From Leuconostoc gelidum subsp. gelidum KCTC 3527 (lineage in GTDB: Bacteria; Bacillota; Bacilli; Lactobacillales; Lactobacillaceae): a stretch of DNA of 32,478 bases. The stretch covers positions 1 to 32,478 of the forward strand of contig NZ_AEMI01000007.1 in assembly GCF_000166715.1 (NCBI RefSeq), written 5' to 3'. The number at the start of each line of letters is the position of its first letter. The first letter of the stretch is position 1. The translations under genes were made by a program, and so were the position numbers. The notes under the pieces were generated by a model. That model searched no databases. It was not told where the DNA came from and saw only the letters and a program-made list of their open reading frames with translations. This document shows positions 22,746 through 30,761 of this stretch, piece by piece.

Positions 22746-24128
22746 ATGAGTGAAAAAAATTTTTTGTGGGGTAATTCTGTTTCAAGCATGCAAACTGAAG
22801 GTGCTTGGAATGTAGACGGAAAGGGCCCGTCTGTTTATGATGTAAAAGCAGCCGATGAGGAATCTAGTGATTGGAAGGTGGCGATTGATGAGTATCACAG
22901 ATATGATGAAGATTTTGAACTGATGGCAAATGCTGGGATGAATTGTTACCGCTTTCAAATTTCGTGGTCACGTGTGATCCCTGATGGCGATGGTGAAATA
23001 AATGAAGCAGGATTGCAGTATTATGAGCGCTTTATTGATAGCTTAATAAAACATAATATCGTTCCTGTTGTTTGTCTATATCATTTCGACATGCCTTTGA
23101 CCTTGGCAAAAAATTTTAATGGCTTAATTAGTGATCATGTCAGAGAAGCATTTGTTCGGTTTTCCAAGATTGTTATTGAGCGATTTTCTGAAAAAATTCA
23201 GTATTGGATTCCCTTTAATGAACAAAATTGTATGACTTTTGAAGAAGGATTTCAAAACTCTGGTTATCTATCTGGACCAAAAAGTATCCAAGATTTATAC
23301 AAAATTTCTGCCAACTCATTAATTGCTTATGCTAAGATTGCTGATTTTGTCCATAGTTTCCCTAATATGAAAGTTGGCGGTATGGTTGCTTATCAAGAAA
23401 TGTACCCGGCTTCTCAATCTCCAGAGGATGTGATGTACACTCGTCAAGCAATGGAGTTTGTCAATGAAGATTTTTTAAGCTTCTTTGCGACTGGTCAACG
23501 TTCTCCGGAAGTAATTAATTACATGAAACGCAATAATTTGTCATCACTTAATGATGATATCAACCAATGCTTGTTAGATTATCCTAATATGACTAGCGAT
23601 TTTCTAGCTTTTAGTTATTATTACAGCTTAGTTATTGACAGTCAGTTAATTATTGACAAAACTGAACCGAATCATTTTATGACACAAGGAAAGATTACGA
23701 ATCATCATTTAAAAACATCAGATTTTGGCTGGCAGATTGATGCCGTTGGTTTTAGAAACACGATTACAAAAATGCATAATCGATTTATGTTACCAGTGTT
23801 TCCCGCCGAAAATGGTATCGGCGCTTTTGAGAAATGGCAGGGTACCGGCAGAATAGAAGATGACTACCGCATTGCGTATCATAAGGATCATATTAATGAA
23901 ATGATGAAGGCGATACAAATAGATGGTGCTAATGTTATTGGCTACTTAGGTTGGGGTTTAATAGACATACCTAGTTCCAAAGGAAATGTTGAAAAAAGAT
24001 ATGGATTTGTGTATGTTAATCGTAGTAATCATGACATTAAAGATCTGAAAAGAATTCCCAAAAAAAGCTACTTTTGGTTTAAAGAATTTATACAAGAAAA
24101 AAACACAGTATTGAGAAAGGCGTACTGA
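22746..24128 (+). CDS. GH1 6-phospho-beta-glucosidase
   Basis: Hydrolyses beta-glucoside 6-phosphates delivered by the PTS encoded downstream. The 460 residues form one GH1 barrel without signal peptide. The N-terminal signature is FLWGNSVSSMQTEGAW. The acid/base is Glu159 in WIPFNEQN, where most GH1 enzymes have NEPN. The nucleophile is Glu355 in VFPAENGIGAFE. The phosphate-binding loop SSKGNVEKRYGFVYV (Lys and Tyr) marks the phospho-glycosidase branch. LYHFDMP replaces the usual LYHWDLP. These substitutions place it in a divergent subgroup, but the two catalytic Glu are kept. The GAGGTGAG ribosome site precedes the ATG. It is the first gene of the operon with EIIC, EIIB and EIIA; the natural sugar is not certain. 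Confidence 0.9.
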   Translation: MSEKNFLWGNSVSSMQTEGAWNVDGKGPSVYDVKAADEESSDWKVAIDEYHRYDEDFELMANAGMNCYRFQISWSRVIPDGDGEINEAGLQYYERFIDSLIKHNIVPVVCLYHFDMPLTLAKNFNGLISDHVREAFVRFSKIVIERFSEKIQYWIPFNEQNCMTFEEGFQNSGYLSGPKSIQDLYKISANSLIAYAKIADFVHSFPNMKVGGMVAYQEMYPASQSPEDVMYTRQAMEFVNEDFLSFFATGQRSPEVINYMKRNNLSSLNDDINQCLLDYPNMTSDFLAFSYYYSLVIDSQLIIDKTEPNHFMTQGKITNHHLKTSDFGWQIDAVGFRNTITKMHNRFMLPVFPAENGIGAFEKWQGTGRIEDDYRIAYHKDHINEMMKAIQIDGANVIGYLGWGLIDIPSSKGNVEKRYGFVYVNRSNHDIKDLKRIPKKSYFWFKEFIQEKNTVLRKAY

Positions 24129-24129
24129 A

Positions 24130-25437
24130 ATGACAAATAAAAGTCTTTGGCAAAAATTCATAGATAGATTTACACGTATTTCTATAAAAATAGGCAATCA
24201 AATACACTTGAGATCTTTAAGGGATGCTTTTGCAATGATTATGCCACTATTTATTCTTGCAGGTTTGGGTGTATTAATTAATAATGTTTTCTTCCCACTC
24301 TTCTTAAAAGGCACTTCACTGGCGAATTTTCAAACATTTGGTAATCTGATTGTTAACGGAACCTTAAACATTGCAGGTTTGATCATTGCCCCAGTAGTTG
24401 GTTATTGTTTGGCACGAAATCGTAACTATAAAAATGCGCTTGGCGCAGCCATCGTGTCCTTAGCAGGATTGATTGTGGTAATGCCTGTAACACTGCAAGC
24501 ATTACCAATCAATGGTAAGAAAGCCGTCGATATTTCTGGTTTTTTATCTTATAGTAATATTGGTGTTACTGGCATGTTCGCCGGCATTATTATTGGATTA
24601 ATTGCTGCTGAATTATTTATTAAATTATCTAAAATTGAAAAAATAAAAATTAACTTGGGAGAAAATGTGCCACCAGCCGTTAGTGAATCATTTTTAACCT
24701 TAATTCCTACCATAGCTGTCATCTCCCTTTTGGCTATCATTTCTGCAATATTGTTTGTTGGATTCCACACTGATTTAATTAAACTAATTACTACGCTGAT
24801 CCAAGAACCATTGCGTCGCGTAAATACTAGTTTACCGGGATTTTTATTAATATATTCAGTGGGAAATCTTCTGTTTGGATTTGGTATTCATCAAGCGGTT
24901 ATTAACGGTACTTTGTTAGATCCTGTGTTGCTTATTAACACAAATAAAAATATGCAAGCTTTTGCTGCTGGAGATCATGTGCCTTATATTATTACCAGTG
25001 TTTTTCGAGACACGTTTGGTATGATGGGGGGGACAGGTAGTACCATTTGTTTGCTAGTCGCAACGTTTTTATTCTCTAGAGTAAAGGCTAGTCGTGAGGT
25101 GACAAAACTGTCAATTGTTCCTGGAATTTTTAACATTAATGAACCCGTCATCTATGGCTATCCTATTGTATTCAATATTCCGCTACTTATACCATTTGTA
25201 TTAACGCCAATCATATCATTGCTAATTGCTTACTATGCGACCGTGTTAGGGTTAATGAACAAGACAGTTGTGTTAGTACCTTGGACCACACCACCATTGA
25301 TTAATGGTTTCCTAGCAACTGGTGGTGATTGGCGAGCTGTCGTTGTGCAATTATTCAGTTTCATTATTGGTGTGCTGTTCTACATACCATTTATGAAAAT
25401 CAGTGAACAGGTTTTGTTAAAACAGAATCAAGCATAA
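24130..25437 (+). CDS. PTS EIIC, lactose/cellobiose family
   Basis: Membrane permease subunit that carries the sugar while it is phosphorylated by EIIB. Length is 435 residues with about ten hydrophobic segments. The conserved region IFNINEPVIYGYPIVFNI, holding the substrate-binding NEP motif, is clear, as is FGFGIHQAVINGTLLDP earlier. Similar in size and pattern to CelB/LicC. It starts one base after the GH1 stop, with GAAAGG inside the GH1 end as ribosome site, so translation is coupled. EIIB follows after 18 bases. Confidence 0.92.
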   Translation: MTNKSLWQKFIDRFTRISIKIGNQIHLRSLRDAFAMIMPLFILAGLGVLINNVFFPLFLKGTSLANFQTFGNLIVNGTLNIAGLIIAPVVGYCLARNRNYKNALGAAIVSLAGLIVVMPVTLQALPINGKKAVDISGFLSYSNIGVTGMFAGIIIGLIAAELFIKLSKIEKIKINLGENVPPAVSESFLTLIPTIAVISLLAIISAILFVGFHTDLIKLITTLIQEPLRRVNTSLPGFLLIYSVGNLLFGFGIHQAVINGTLLDPVLLINTNKNMQAFAAGDHVPYIITSVFRDTFGMMGGTGSTICLLVATFLFSRVKASREVTKLSIVPGIFNINEPVIYGYPIVFNIPLLIPFVLTPIISLLIAYYATVLGLMNKTVVLVPWTTPPLINGFLATGGDWRAVVVQLFSFIIGVLFYIPFMKISEQVLLKQNQA

Positions 25438-25455
25438 AAAAGGAGAATACTTCTG

Positions 25456-25779
25456 ATGTCTACAAAAAATATTATGTTATGTTGTGTGGCAGGAATGAGC
25501 ACTAGTTTACTAGTGAATAAAATGAAGAAGGCAGCGACTGAATTAGAAAAAGATGTCGTTATATTTGCCACATCAGTTTCTGGGTTTGATCAAGAATTGG
25601 CTAGTCGACAGGTTGACTGTGTCATGTTAGGACCCCAAGTCAGCTATATGGAAAAAGATTTTAAAGAAAAACTCAAGGACAAAAATATTCCACTAAGTGT
25701 GATCAATATGCAGGACTACGGCATGATGAATGGTGAAAAGGTCTTATTGCAAGCATATGAATTGATGGGAGGGGAGTAA
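25456..25779 (+). CDS. PTS EIIB, lactose/cellobiose family
   Basis: Cytosolic phosphocarrier that receives phosphate from EIIA and passes it to the incoming sugar. It has 107 residues, normal for this family. The phosphorylated cysteine lies in the P-loop CCVAGMSTSLLVNKM near the N-terminus, matching C-x-x-G-M-S-T; an extra Cys directly precedes it. LGPQVSYM is the second family marker. A strong AAGGAG precedes the ATG. It lies between EIIC and EIIA in the same operon. Confidence 0.92.
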   Translation: MSTKNIMLCCVAGMSTSLLVNKMKKAATELEKDVVIFATSVSGFDQELASRQVDCVMLGPQVSYMEKDFKEKLKDKNIPLSVINMQDYGMMNGEKVLLQAYELMGGE

Positions 25780-25780
25780 T

Positions 25781-26095
25781 ATGGATGACCAGTATCTCAA
25801 CGTCATTATGGGTATCATCATGAATGCTGGCAATGCAAAGGGATTAGCGCATGAAGCTCTTGAATCTGCAAAACTGAACGACTTTGAAAAAGCGAATCAA
25901 CTGATGACAGAATCTAACCAGTCATTGGCAGAGGCTCATAATGTGCAAAGCGAGATGTTAACAAAAGAAGCACAAGGTGAGCATACCGAAATGAATTTAT
26001 ATATGGTTCATGCACAAGATCATTTAATGACGGCTATAACCTATCAAGATCTGGTAAAAGAATTAATAACATTATACAAAAAGAATGCAAAATAG
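25781..26095 (+). CDS. PTS EIIA, lactose/cellobiose family
   Basis: Cytosolic phosphocarrier between HPr and EIIB; trimeric three-helix bundle in this family. It has 104 residues. The phosphorylated His lies in VHAQDHLMTAI, as in CelC/LacF (HAQDHLM), and the N-terminal MGIIMNAGNAKGLAHEAL is conserved. It begins one base after the EIIB stop, using the GGGAGGGGAG at the EIIB end as ribosome site. It is the last gene of the operon. No clear terminator follows. Confidence 0.92.
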   Translation: MDDQYLNVIMGIIMNAGNAKGLAHEALESAKLNDFEKANQLMTESNQSLAEAHNVQSEMLTKEAQGEHTEMNLYMVHAQDHLMTAITYQDLVKELITLYKKNAK

Positions 26096-26278
26096 AGGTA
26101 CGCCAACTGGCTGTACTATGGCATTTAAGAGTTAACCAGTCAACACTATCAACGATAATCCATCTGAAAGCAAATTCATGTAACTTTATTCAAAGCGGTT
26201 TATACTATAGATAATGTGAGTGCTAAATAATTAGTGGTTTAGCGCGGAAATCTTAGAATGCCATTAGGAGGTTAGTGA

Positions 26279-27610
26279 ATGACAAATCAATATGATTATG
26301 ATGTTTTGTATCTTGGTAGTGGACACGGCACATTTGATGGTGCGATTCCGTTAGCGCAATCAGGTGTTAAAGTTGGCGTCATTGAAGCTGATATGATTGG
26401 TGGTACGTGCCCTAATTATGGTTGTAACGCTAAAATAACGCTTGATGCACCGGTAGTGTTAACGCGAGCAGCAGAACGATTGTCTGGCATTGTTCAGGGC
26501 AACCTGAACATTGATTGGGCGCAAAATGAGGCGCATAAAGAAACTGTTATTAATGGCTTACCAGATATGATTGGTGGTTTGCTAACTGATTCTGGAATCG
26601 ATGTGATTCACGGTCGTGGTGTGTTTGAAGATAATCACACGATTGTTGTTGCTGGTAAATCAGTCACTGCTGACAAAATTGTCATTTCAACTGGTCTAAG
26701 GCCTCATCGTCTTGATATTTCTGGTTCTGAACTAGCGCATGATAGTCGTGAGTTTATGTCGTTAAAGACTCTACCACAGAAAATAGCCATTATTGGATCG
26801 GGCTATATTAGTATGGAATTTGCGACAATTGCAAATGCAGCTGGCGCTGACATTACTGTTTTTATGCATGGAGACCGTGCATTACGACAGTTTCATGCCC
26901 CCTATGTTGACAAAGTTGTCACTGATTTAAAGCAACGTGGTGTAACGTTTATTTCAAATGCAGATGTTACTGCGTTTGAACAAAATGGTGATCAGATTCA
27001 AGTGATATACAGTGATAATCAGTCTTTGTCAGTTGATTGGGTATTAGATGCTTCGGGTCGTGTACCAAACGTGGATAACATTGGTTTAGAAACACTTGGG
27101 TTAATCTACAATAAGTCAGGTATTCCTGTAAATGACTATTTGCAAACAAATATTGATAATATTTATGCATCAGGTGATGTGATTGATAAAACACAACCTA
27201 AATTGACACCAACAGCCATTTTTGAATCAACGTATCTTTTCAAACAATTTTCTGGTCAAACAAAGGCATCAATTCATTATCCTGTTGTGCCATCAGTTGT
27301 CTTTACGTCACCAAGAATTGCGCAAGCAGGTATGTTGGTACAAGATGCTGAAAAAGGAGATTATGTGGTACAACAAACTGATCTCACAAAAGATTGGTAT
27401 CGCCAAGTCGACAATGAAACACTTGCTGATAACACATTAATTTTTGATCAACAACACAATTTAGTTGGTGTTACTGAAGTCAGCGAGCAAGCTGAAAACG
27501 TGATTAATACACTATTACCAGCTATTGAATTCAAATTTGGACCAGATGAAATTGGTAGATTAATTCATTTGTTTCCATCGATTGGTATGGCAACATGGGG
27601 ACAATTATAA
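26279..27610 (+). CDS. FAD-dependent pyridine nucleotide-disulfide oxidoreductase (glutathione reductase-like)
   Basis: Flavoprotein that uses NAD(P)H to reduce a disulfide or related substrate. The 443 residues have an N-terminal FAD site (LYLGSGHGTFDGAIPLAQSG), the redox disulfide Cys44-Cys49 in GGTCPNYGC, a NAD(P)-binding IIGSGYISMEFATIANAAG, and a second FAD segment IYASGDVIDKTQP. At the C-terminus, where glutathione reductases have His-Pro-Thr...Glu as acid-base pair, this protein reads LIHLFPSIGMATWGQL. The second His of the usual HxHPT is Phe and the Glu is lost. It may therefore not be a true glutathione reductase. The AGGAGG ribosome site is good. The gene is monocistronic and closed by the terminator at 27636. 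The 183 bases before it hold no gene I can support, only a few codon-like remnants. Confidence 0.85.
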   Translation: MTNQYDYDVLYLGSGHGTFDGAIPLAQSGVKVGVIEADMIGGTCPNYGCNAKITLDAPVVLTRAAERLSGIVQGNLNIDWAQNEAHKETVINGLPDMIGGLLTDSGIDVIHGRGVFEDNHTIVVAGKSVTADKIVISTGLRPHRLDISGSELAHDSREFMSLKTLPQKIAIIGSGYISMEFATIANAAGADITVFMHGDRALRQFHAPYVDKVVTDLKQRGVTFISNADVTAFEQNGDQIQVIYSDNQSLSVDWVLDASGRVPNVDNIGLETLGLIYNKSGIPVNDYLQTNIDNIYASGDVIDKTQPKLTPTAIFESTYLFKQFSGQTKASIHYPVVPSVVFTSPRIAQAGMLVQDAEKGDYVVQQTDLTKDWYRQVDNETLADNTLIFDQQHNLVGVTEVSEQAENVINTLLPAIEFKFGPDEIGRLIHLFPSIGMATWGQL

Positions 27611-27635
27611 AAATAGAGTAGTTATATCATTTTTG

Positions 27636-27657
27636 AACAGCGGGAGCTGTTTTTTTT
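27636..27657 (+). terminator. Rho-independent terminator of the oxidoreductase gene
   Basis: AACAGC-GGGA-GCTGTT followed by a run of eight T (27650-27657), 26 bases after the stop codon. Confidence 0.92.
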
Positions 27658-27679
27658 ATGATATAATTTTCAAAAAAAC

Positions 27680-27725
27680 TTGACATCTTTATTAATATTG
27701 TTTATATTAACTATATTAATATAAA
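27680..27725 (+). promoter_or_regulatory. Promoter with palindromic operator for the transporter-padR pair
   Basis: TTGACA (27680-27685) and TATATT (27703-27708) are exactly 17 bases apart. The palindrome TTTATATTAA-ctata-TTAATATAAA (27701-27725) covers the -10 and the start site. Repression of this strong promoter by the downstream PadR protein is the simplest reading. Confidence 0.75.
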
Positions 27726-27739
27726 CGAGGAATTCAAAG

Positions 27740-29278
27740 ATGAAAACAAAGTTTTTAACATTACTATTTGTACTTGGTTTATTCATATGTATGTTGGACA
27801 CGACGATTATGAACGTCAGTTTACCAACTATTAGTAACGCTTTACATGTTGGCCTGGACAACATGTCGTGGGCATTAAATGTCTATCTCATTTTATTTGC
27901 AGCATTGACGATACCATTGACACGTTTGGCAGAAGTATATGGCATACAAAAAGGCTTTTTACTAGGGGTTATTTTATTTGGTATTGGATCGATAGTGTCG
28001 GCCGCCGCGCCAGCTCTTAACATCTTATTAATTGGCAGAGCGATTCAAAGTATTGGTGCGGCAATAGTATTTCCATTAGCCATGACATTGGCTATTGGTT
28101 TAGTGAATGATGATCATCGAACGGGGATGATAGGAATCTTAGGGATTACACAAGGAATTGCTGGCGCACTTGGACCGACCATTGGTGGTATTGTGACACA
28201 ATTTTTGGGTTGGCGTTGGATTTTTTTAATCAATGTGCCATTAGTTATTATTATGCTTGTTTTGGGGATGACCTATCTCACACTGAAACATGAAGTGCAA
28301 CACAAACAACGATTAGACGTTTGGGGCGCAATACTCAGTATTATTTTTTTGTCTAGTTTATCGATTGGCCTCATTCAAGGACGGGTCTGGGGATGGTATG
28401 ATTGGTTAACTATCACATGTTTTAGTCTGAGTAGCGTGAGCTTTATATTATTTTTAATTGTAGAACAACGTAGTGTTAATCCGATGGTACCACTGCAATT
28501 ATTCAAGAACCGCGTATTTTCAATTTCGGCTGTCATTATTGTTTTAAGCAATTTATTCTTAGTAGCCACGACGGTAATTTTACCAACTTATTTTACAAGC
28601 ATTGCTGGATTTGATGCGCTACACGCATCTTTATTAGTCGCACCAATATCGTTGGCTATTTTTATATTTTCACCAATTTCAGGATTTGCCCAAGCTATTA
28701 TTCAACCAAAATGGTTGCTCACTATGGGATTTTTAATCATGACTTGTGGTTATCTGTGGTTGGCCAACGGTGCGCTAGTCAATCAAACACAAATCATTCT
28801 ATCTGGCGCAATGGTGGGTTCGGGCTATGGTTTAATAGCTGGGCCAATATTAGTGATAGCCGCCGGTAGTTTGCATGGTAAATTATTAACGGCTTCACAA
28901 AGCGTCACAAGTGTTTTACGTCAAGTTGGTGCTATGCTGGCAGTTGCTATATTTATAACAAGTTTGTATGGTAATTTAGCGTTATCAAAAAAACAGTCAC
29001 AATCTTATGCAGAAAGTAGTGTGAGCAAATTAGCATTACCGAGTGAACAAAAAACAGCTATGATCGGTAAAATAACACATAAGTCACATGATGATCACTT
29101 TATTCAAACAGATACTACTGCGTTACCACGAGTGATATCGGCCAGCATTAAGGACATTGAAACACATACTACTGTGTTGTTGCGGTCATCGTTTGAGAAA
29201 CTTTATGGGATTTCTGTGCCGTTTTTATTAATGTGTGCGGTGTTGAGTTTATTCTTGAAAGAAAAACAACCGTCATAA
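27740..29278 (+). CDS. DHA2-family (14-TMS) MFS multidrug efflux transporter
   Basis: Proton-coupled exporter of toxic compounds in the EmrB/QacA group. The 512 residues contain about fourteen hydrophobic segments. Motif D1 is present in TM1 (MLDTTIMNVSLPTI), and the antiporter motif C region reads GALGPTIGGIVTQFLGWRWI followed by FLINVP. An extramembrane loop around residues 415-465 precedes the last span, as in this family. The GAGG ribosome site is ten bases from the ATG. It is followed by a PadR regulator after 45 bases; transporter plus PadR is a known drug-inducible arrangement (for example LmrA/LmrCD-type systems use TetR or PadR). The substrate is unknown. Confidence 0.9.
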   Translation: MKTKFLTLLFVLGLFICMLDTTIMNVSLPTISNALHVGLDNMSWALNVYLILFAALTIPLTRLAEVYGIQKGFLLGVILFGIGSIVSAAAPALNILLIGRAIQSIGAAIVFPLAMTLAIGLVNDDHRTGMIGILGITQGIAGALGPTIGGIVTQFLGWRWIFLINVPLVIIMLVLGMTYLTLKHEVQHKQRLDVWGAILSIIFLSSLSIGLIQGRVWGWYDWLTITCFSLSSVSFILFLIVEQRSVNPMVPLQLFKNRVFSISAVIIVLSNLFLVATTVILPTYFTSIAGFDALHASLLVAPISLAIFIFSPISGFAQAIIQPKWLLTMGFLIMTCGYLWLANGALVNQTQIILSGAMVGSGYGLIAGPILVIAAGSLHGKLLTASQSVTSVLRQVGAMLAVAIFITSLYGNLALSKKQSQSYAESSVSKLALPSEQKTAMIGKITHKSHDDHFIQTDTTALPRVISASIKDIETHTTVLLRSSFEKLYGISVPFLLMCAVLSLFLKEKQPS

Positions 29279-29323
29279 ATGTCGTGTATAATATTTAATA
29301 ACAAATAGAAGGCAGGTAAAATT

Positions 29324-29848
29324 ATGTCAATGAAGGGTAGAGAAGTCATTTTAGGTATTTTGCAAGGAGGACCACATACTGGTTATGAAATTAATGACAT
29401 CTTACAGACACGATTAAGTCATTTTTTTGATGCGACTTTTGGCATGATTTATCCGACTTTAAAAAAGTTAGAAGCTGAAAAATTGGTGACTAAACAACAA
29501 ATATCACAAACTGATCGACCAAATAAGAACATTTATACAATTACAAAAGCAGGGCAAGCGGCATTTTCAAAAGCCATTAGCGAACCGACTTCGGATGAAA
29601 TTCTCAAGTCTGATTTTTTGATGCATCTTTATTTTAGCCAAGATTTGCCAACAGAACAGGTGGCTTTATTTTTTAAAGAAGAGATTTCACGTAAGGAAGC
29701 TAAATTGGCAACACTGCAAGCACAATTGGCAACGTGGTTAGAAAATGGCATGACAGATCGACAGCAGATAACGTTTGATTATGGTATTGCATATTATACA
29801 GCAACACTAGAAGTTTTAAAGAAAGCAGCAAAATCAATAGCCAGCTAA
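29324..29848 (+). CDS. PadR-family transcriptional regulator
   Basis: Probable repressor of the upstream efflux gene. The 174 residues have the PadR winged helix (ILGILQGGPHTGYEINDILQ, FDATFGMIYPTLKKLEAEKL, PNKNIYTITKAGQAAF) and the C-terminal Vir_AT/PadR-C helices for dimer formation (KEEISRKEAKLATLQAQLAT). The start MSMKGREV has AAGGCAGG upstream; the second Met two codons on is an alternative. A TATAAT at 29288-29293 could give it a weak promoter of its own. PadR proteins typically bind hydrophobic drugs or phenolic acids directly; the ligand here cannot be told from sequence. Confidence 0.9.
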   Translation: MSMKGREVILGILQGGPHTGYEINDILQTRLSHFFDATFGMIYPTLKKLEAEKLVTKQQISQTDRPNKNIYTITKAGQAAFSKAISEPTSDEILKSDFLMHLYFSQDLPTEQVALFFKEEISRKEAKLATLQAQLATWLENGMTDRQQITFDYGIAYYTATLEVLKKAAKSIAS

Positions 29849-29906
29849 TAGAATGTGAACCTGCTACAATAATCTTGTAAGAGTATGTCGTTAGTAAGGA
29901 GATATT

Positions 29907-30335
29907 ATGACAAATGAAAGCTTATATCATACCGAAATTGAAAATACAGCTGGTTTAGTTGGTCATGTCAAAACGATTACAACCAGTGATCTCAGTGTTC
30001 AAACTAGTGGCCCATTGAGTGATGAACCTGGTACTAATCCGGAACAACTATTAGGGGCGGCGTTAGCCACTTGCTTGAATGCAACAATCGAGGCTGAAGA
30101 AAAGCGGCGACAATTAGAACATAAGAGTGTTGTTCGTGTCGGTGTAGATATGGCACGTGATGCTAAAGGATTTCAGTTTTTTGTTACGGCACAAGTAAAA
30201 ATACCACATGTTAATCGTCAAGAGGCGGAAGACATGTTGGCAATTGTCGCTCAGCGTTGTCCTGTATCTAAATTGTTATCTGGCAGTTCGAATGTTCAGA
30301 TTGTGTTGGTTGATGATTTTAATTTTATGTCATAA
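29907..30335 (+). CDS. OsmC/Ohr-family peroxiredoxin-like protein
   Basis: Thiol-dependent hydroperoxide-detoxifying protein of the OsmC/Ohr fold. It has 142 residues, usual for the family. The two active-site cysteines are both present: LGAALATCLNATIEA (peroxidatic region) and VAQRCPVSKLLSG (the conserved C-P motif). The Pro-Glu-Gln-Leu-Leu segment (NPEQLLGAAL) is typical. The start has AAGGAGAT just upstream. Only 58 bases separate it from padR, but there is a candidate ribosome site and room for a promoter, so operon membership is undecided. It probably acts in the cytosol on organic peroxides. Confidence 0.9.
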   Translation: MTNESLYHTEIENTAGLVGHVKTITTSDLSVQTSGPLSDEPGTNPEQLLGAALATCLNATIEAEEKRRQLEHKSVVRVGVDMARDAKGFQFFVTAQVKIPHVNRQEAEDMLAIVAQRCPVSKLLSGSSNVQIVLVDDFNFMS

Positions 30336-30470
30336 ACTGATCAAAGCTTAGATTAGCAGAGAATATGACGTGAAAATTTCTAACTGTAGTGATAGGTAAC
30401 TAGCAAGTGTTTCATAGGCGTAAAATTCATTGATGAATAAAAAATAACGACACATGTCGAAATATAATTA

Positions 30471-30519
30471 AAAACAAGGGAACCTAAACCTAAAGCGTTT
30501 TTTGAGGTGTCCTTGTTTT
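30471..30519. terminator. Imperfect long-stem hairpin, probable terminator
   Basis: AAAACAAGG (30471-30479) pairs with CCTTGTTTT (30511-30519), and the stem extends inwards through ACCT/AGGT with one mismatch. The T run is four on the plus strand and longer on the minus strand. It lies between osmC and dld. The rest of 30336-30670 shows no gene. Confidence 0.5.
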
Positions 30520-30674
30520 AATTTGCTTAGTAATTATAATAAATGTTATTCCAATTATACATACCATACGTGTGCGCTGAACATATTAAAAAATTGTGCT
30601 GTCATTCACAAAATGATAAAATGTATATTTAAAATTGTAATTAATGTCATAAAAGTGCCCAAAGTCTTTTAAAA

Positions 30675-30740
30675 TCGACTTTTTTAAAACCAAAGTGGTA
30701 TAGTGTAAATATACTATGTTTTGAAAGTTATTCAAAACAT
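30675..30740 (+). promoter_or_regulatory. dld promoter and leader palindrome
   Basis: Extended -10 TG-G-TATAGT (30696-30704), with a weak -35 TCGACT (30675-30680) 18 bases upstream. Downstream, ATGTTTTGAA-agtta-TTCAAAACAT (30716-30740) is a perfect 10-bp-arm inverted repeat near the transcription start, suited to a repressor or a 5' mRNA hairpin. The ribosome site GGGGG follows at 30751. Confidence 0.6.
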
Positions 30741-30761
30741 AAATTTTTATGGGGGTTTATT

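Noticed and set aside
26096-26278. MarR-like HTH remnant before the oxidoreductase gene
   Set aside because: A short frame reads VRQLAVLWHLRVNQSTLSTI, but it is too brief, lacks a start and cannot be assigned safely.
30716-30740. Rex-binding site at dld
   Set aside because: The arms are TTTTGAA/TTCAAAA with a 5-base centre, not TTGTGAA-N4-TTCACAA, so only a generic palindrome is claimed.
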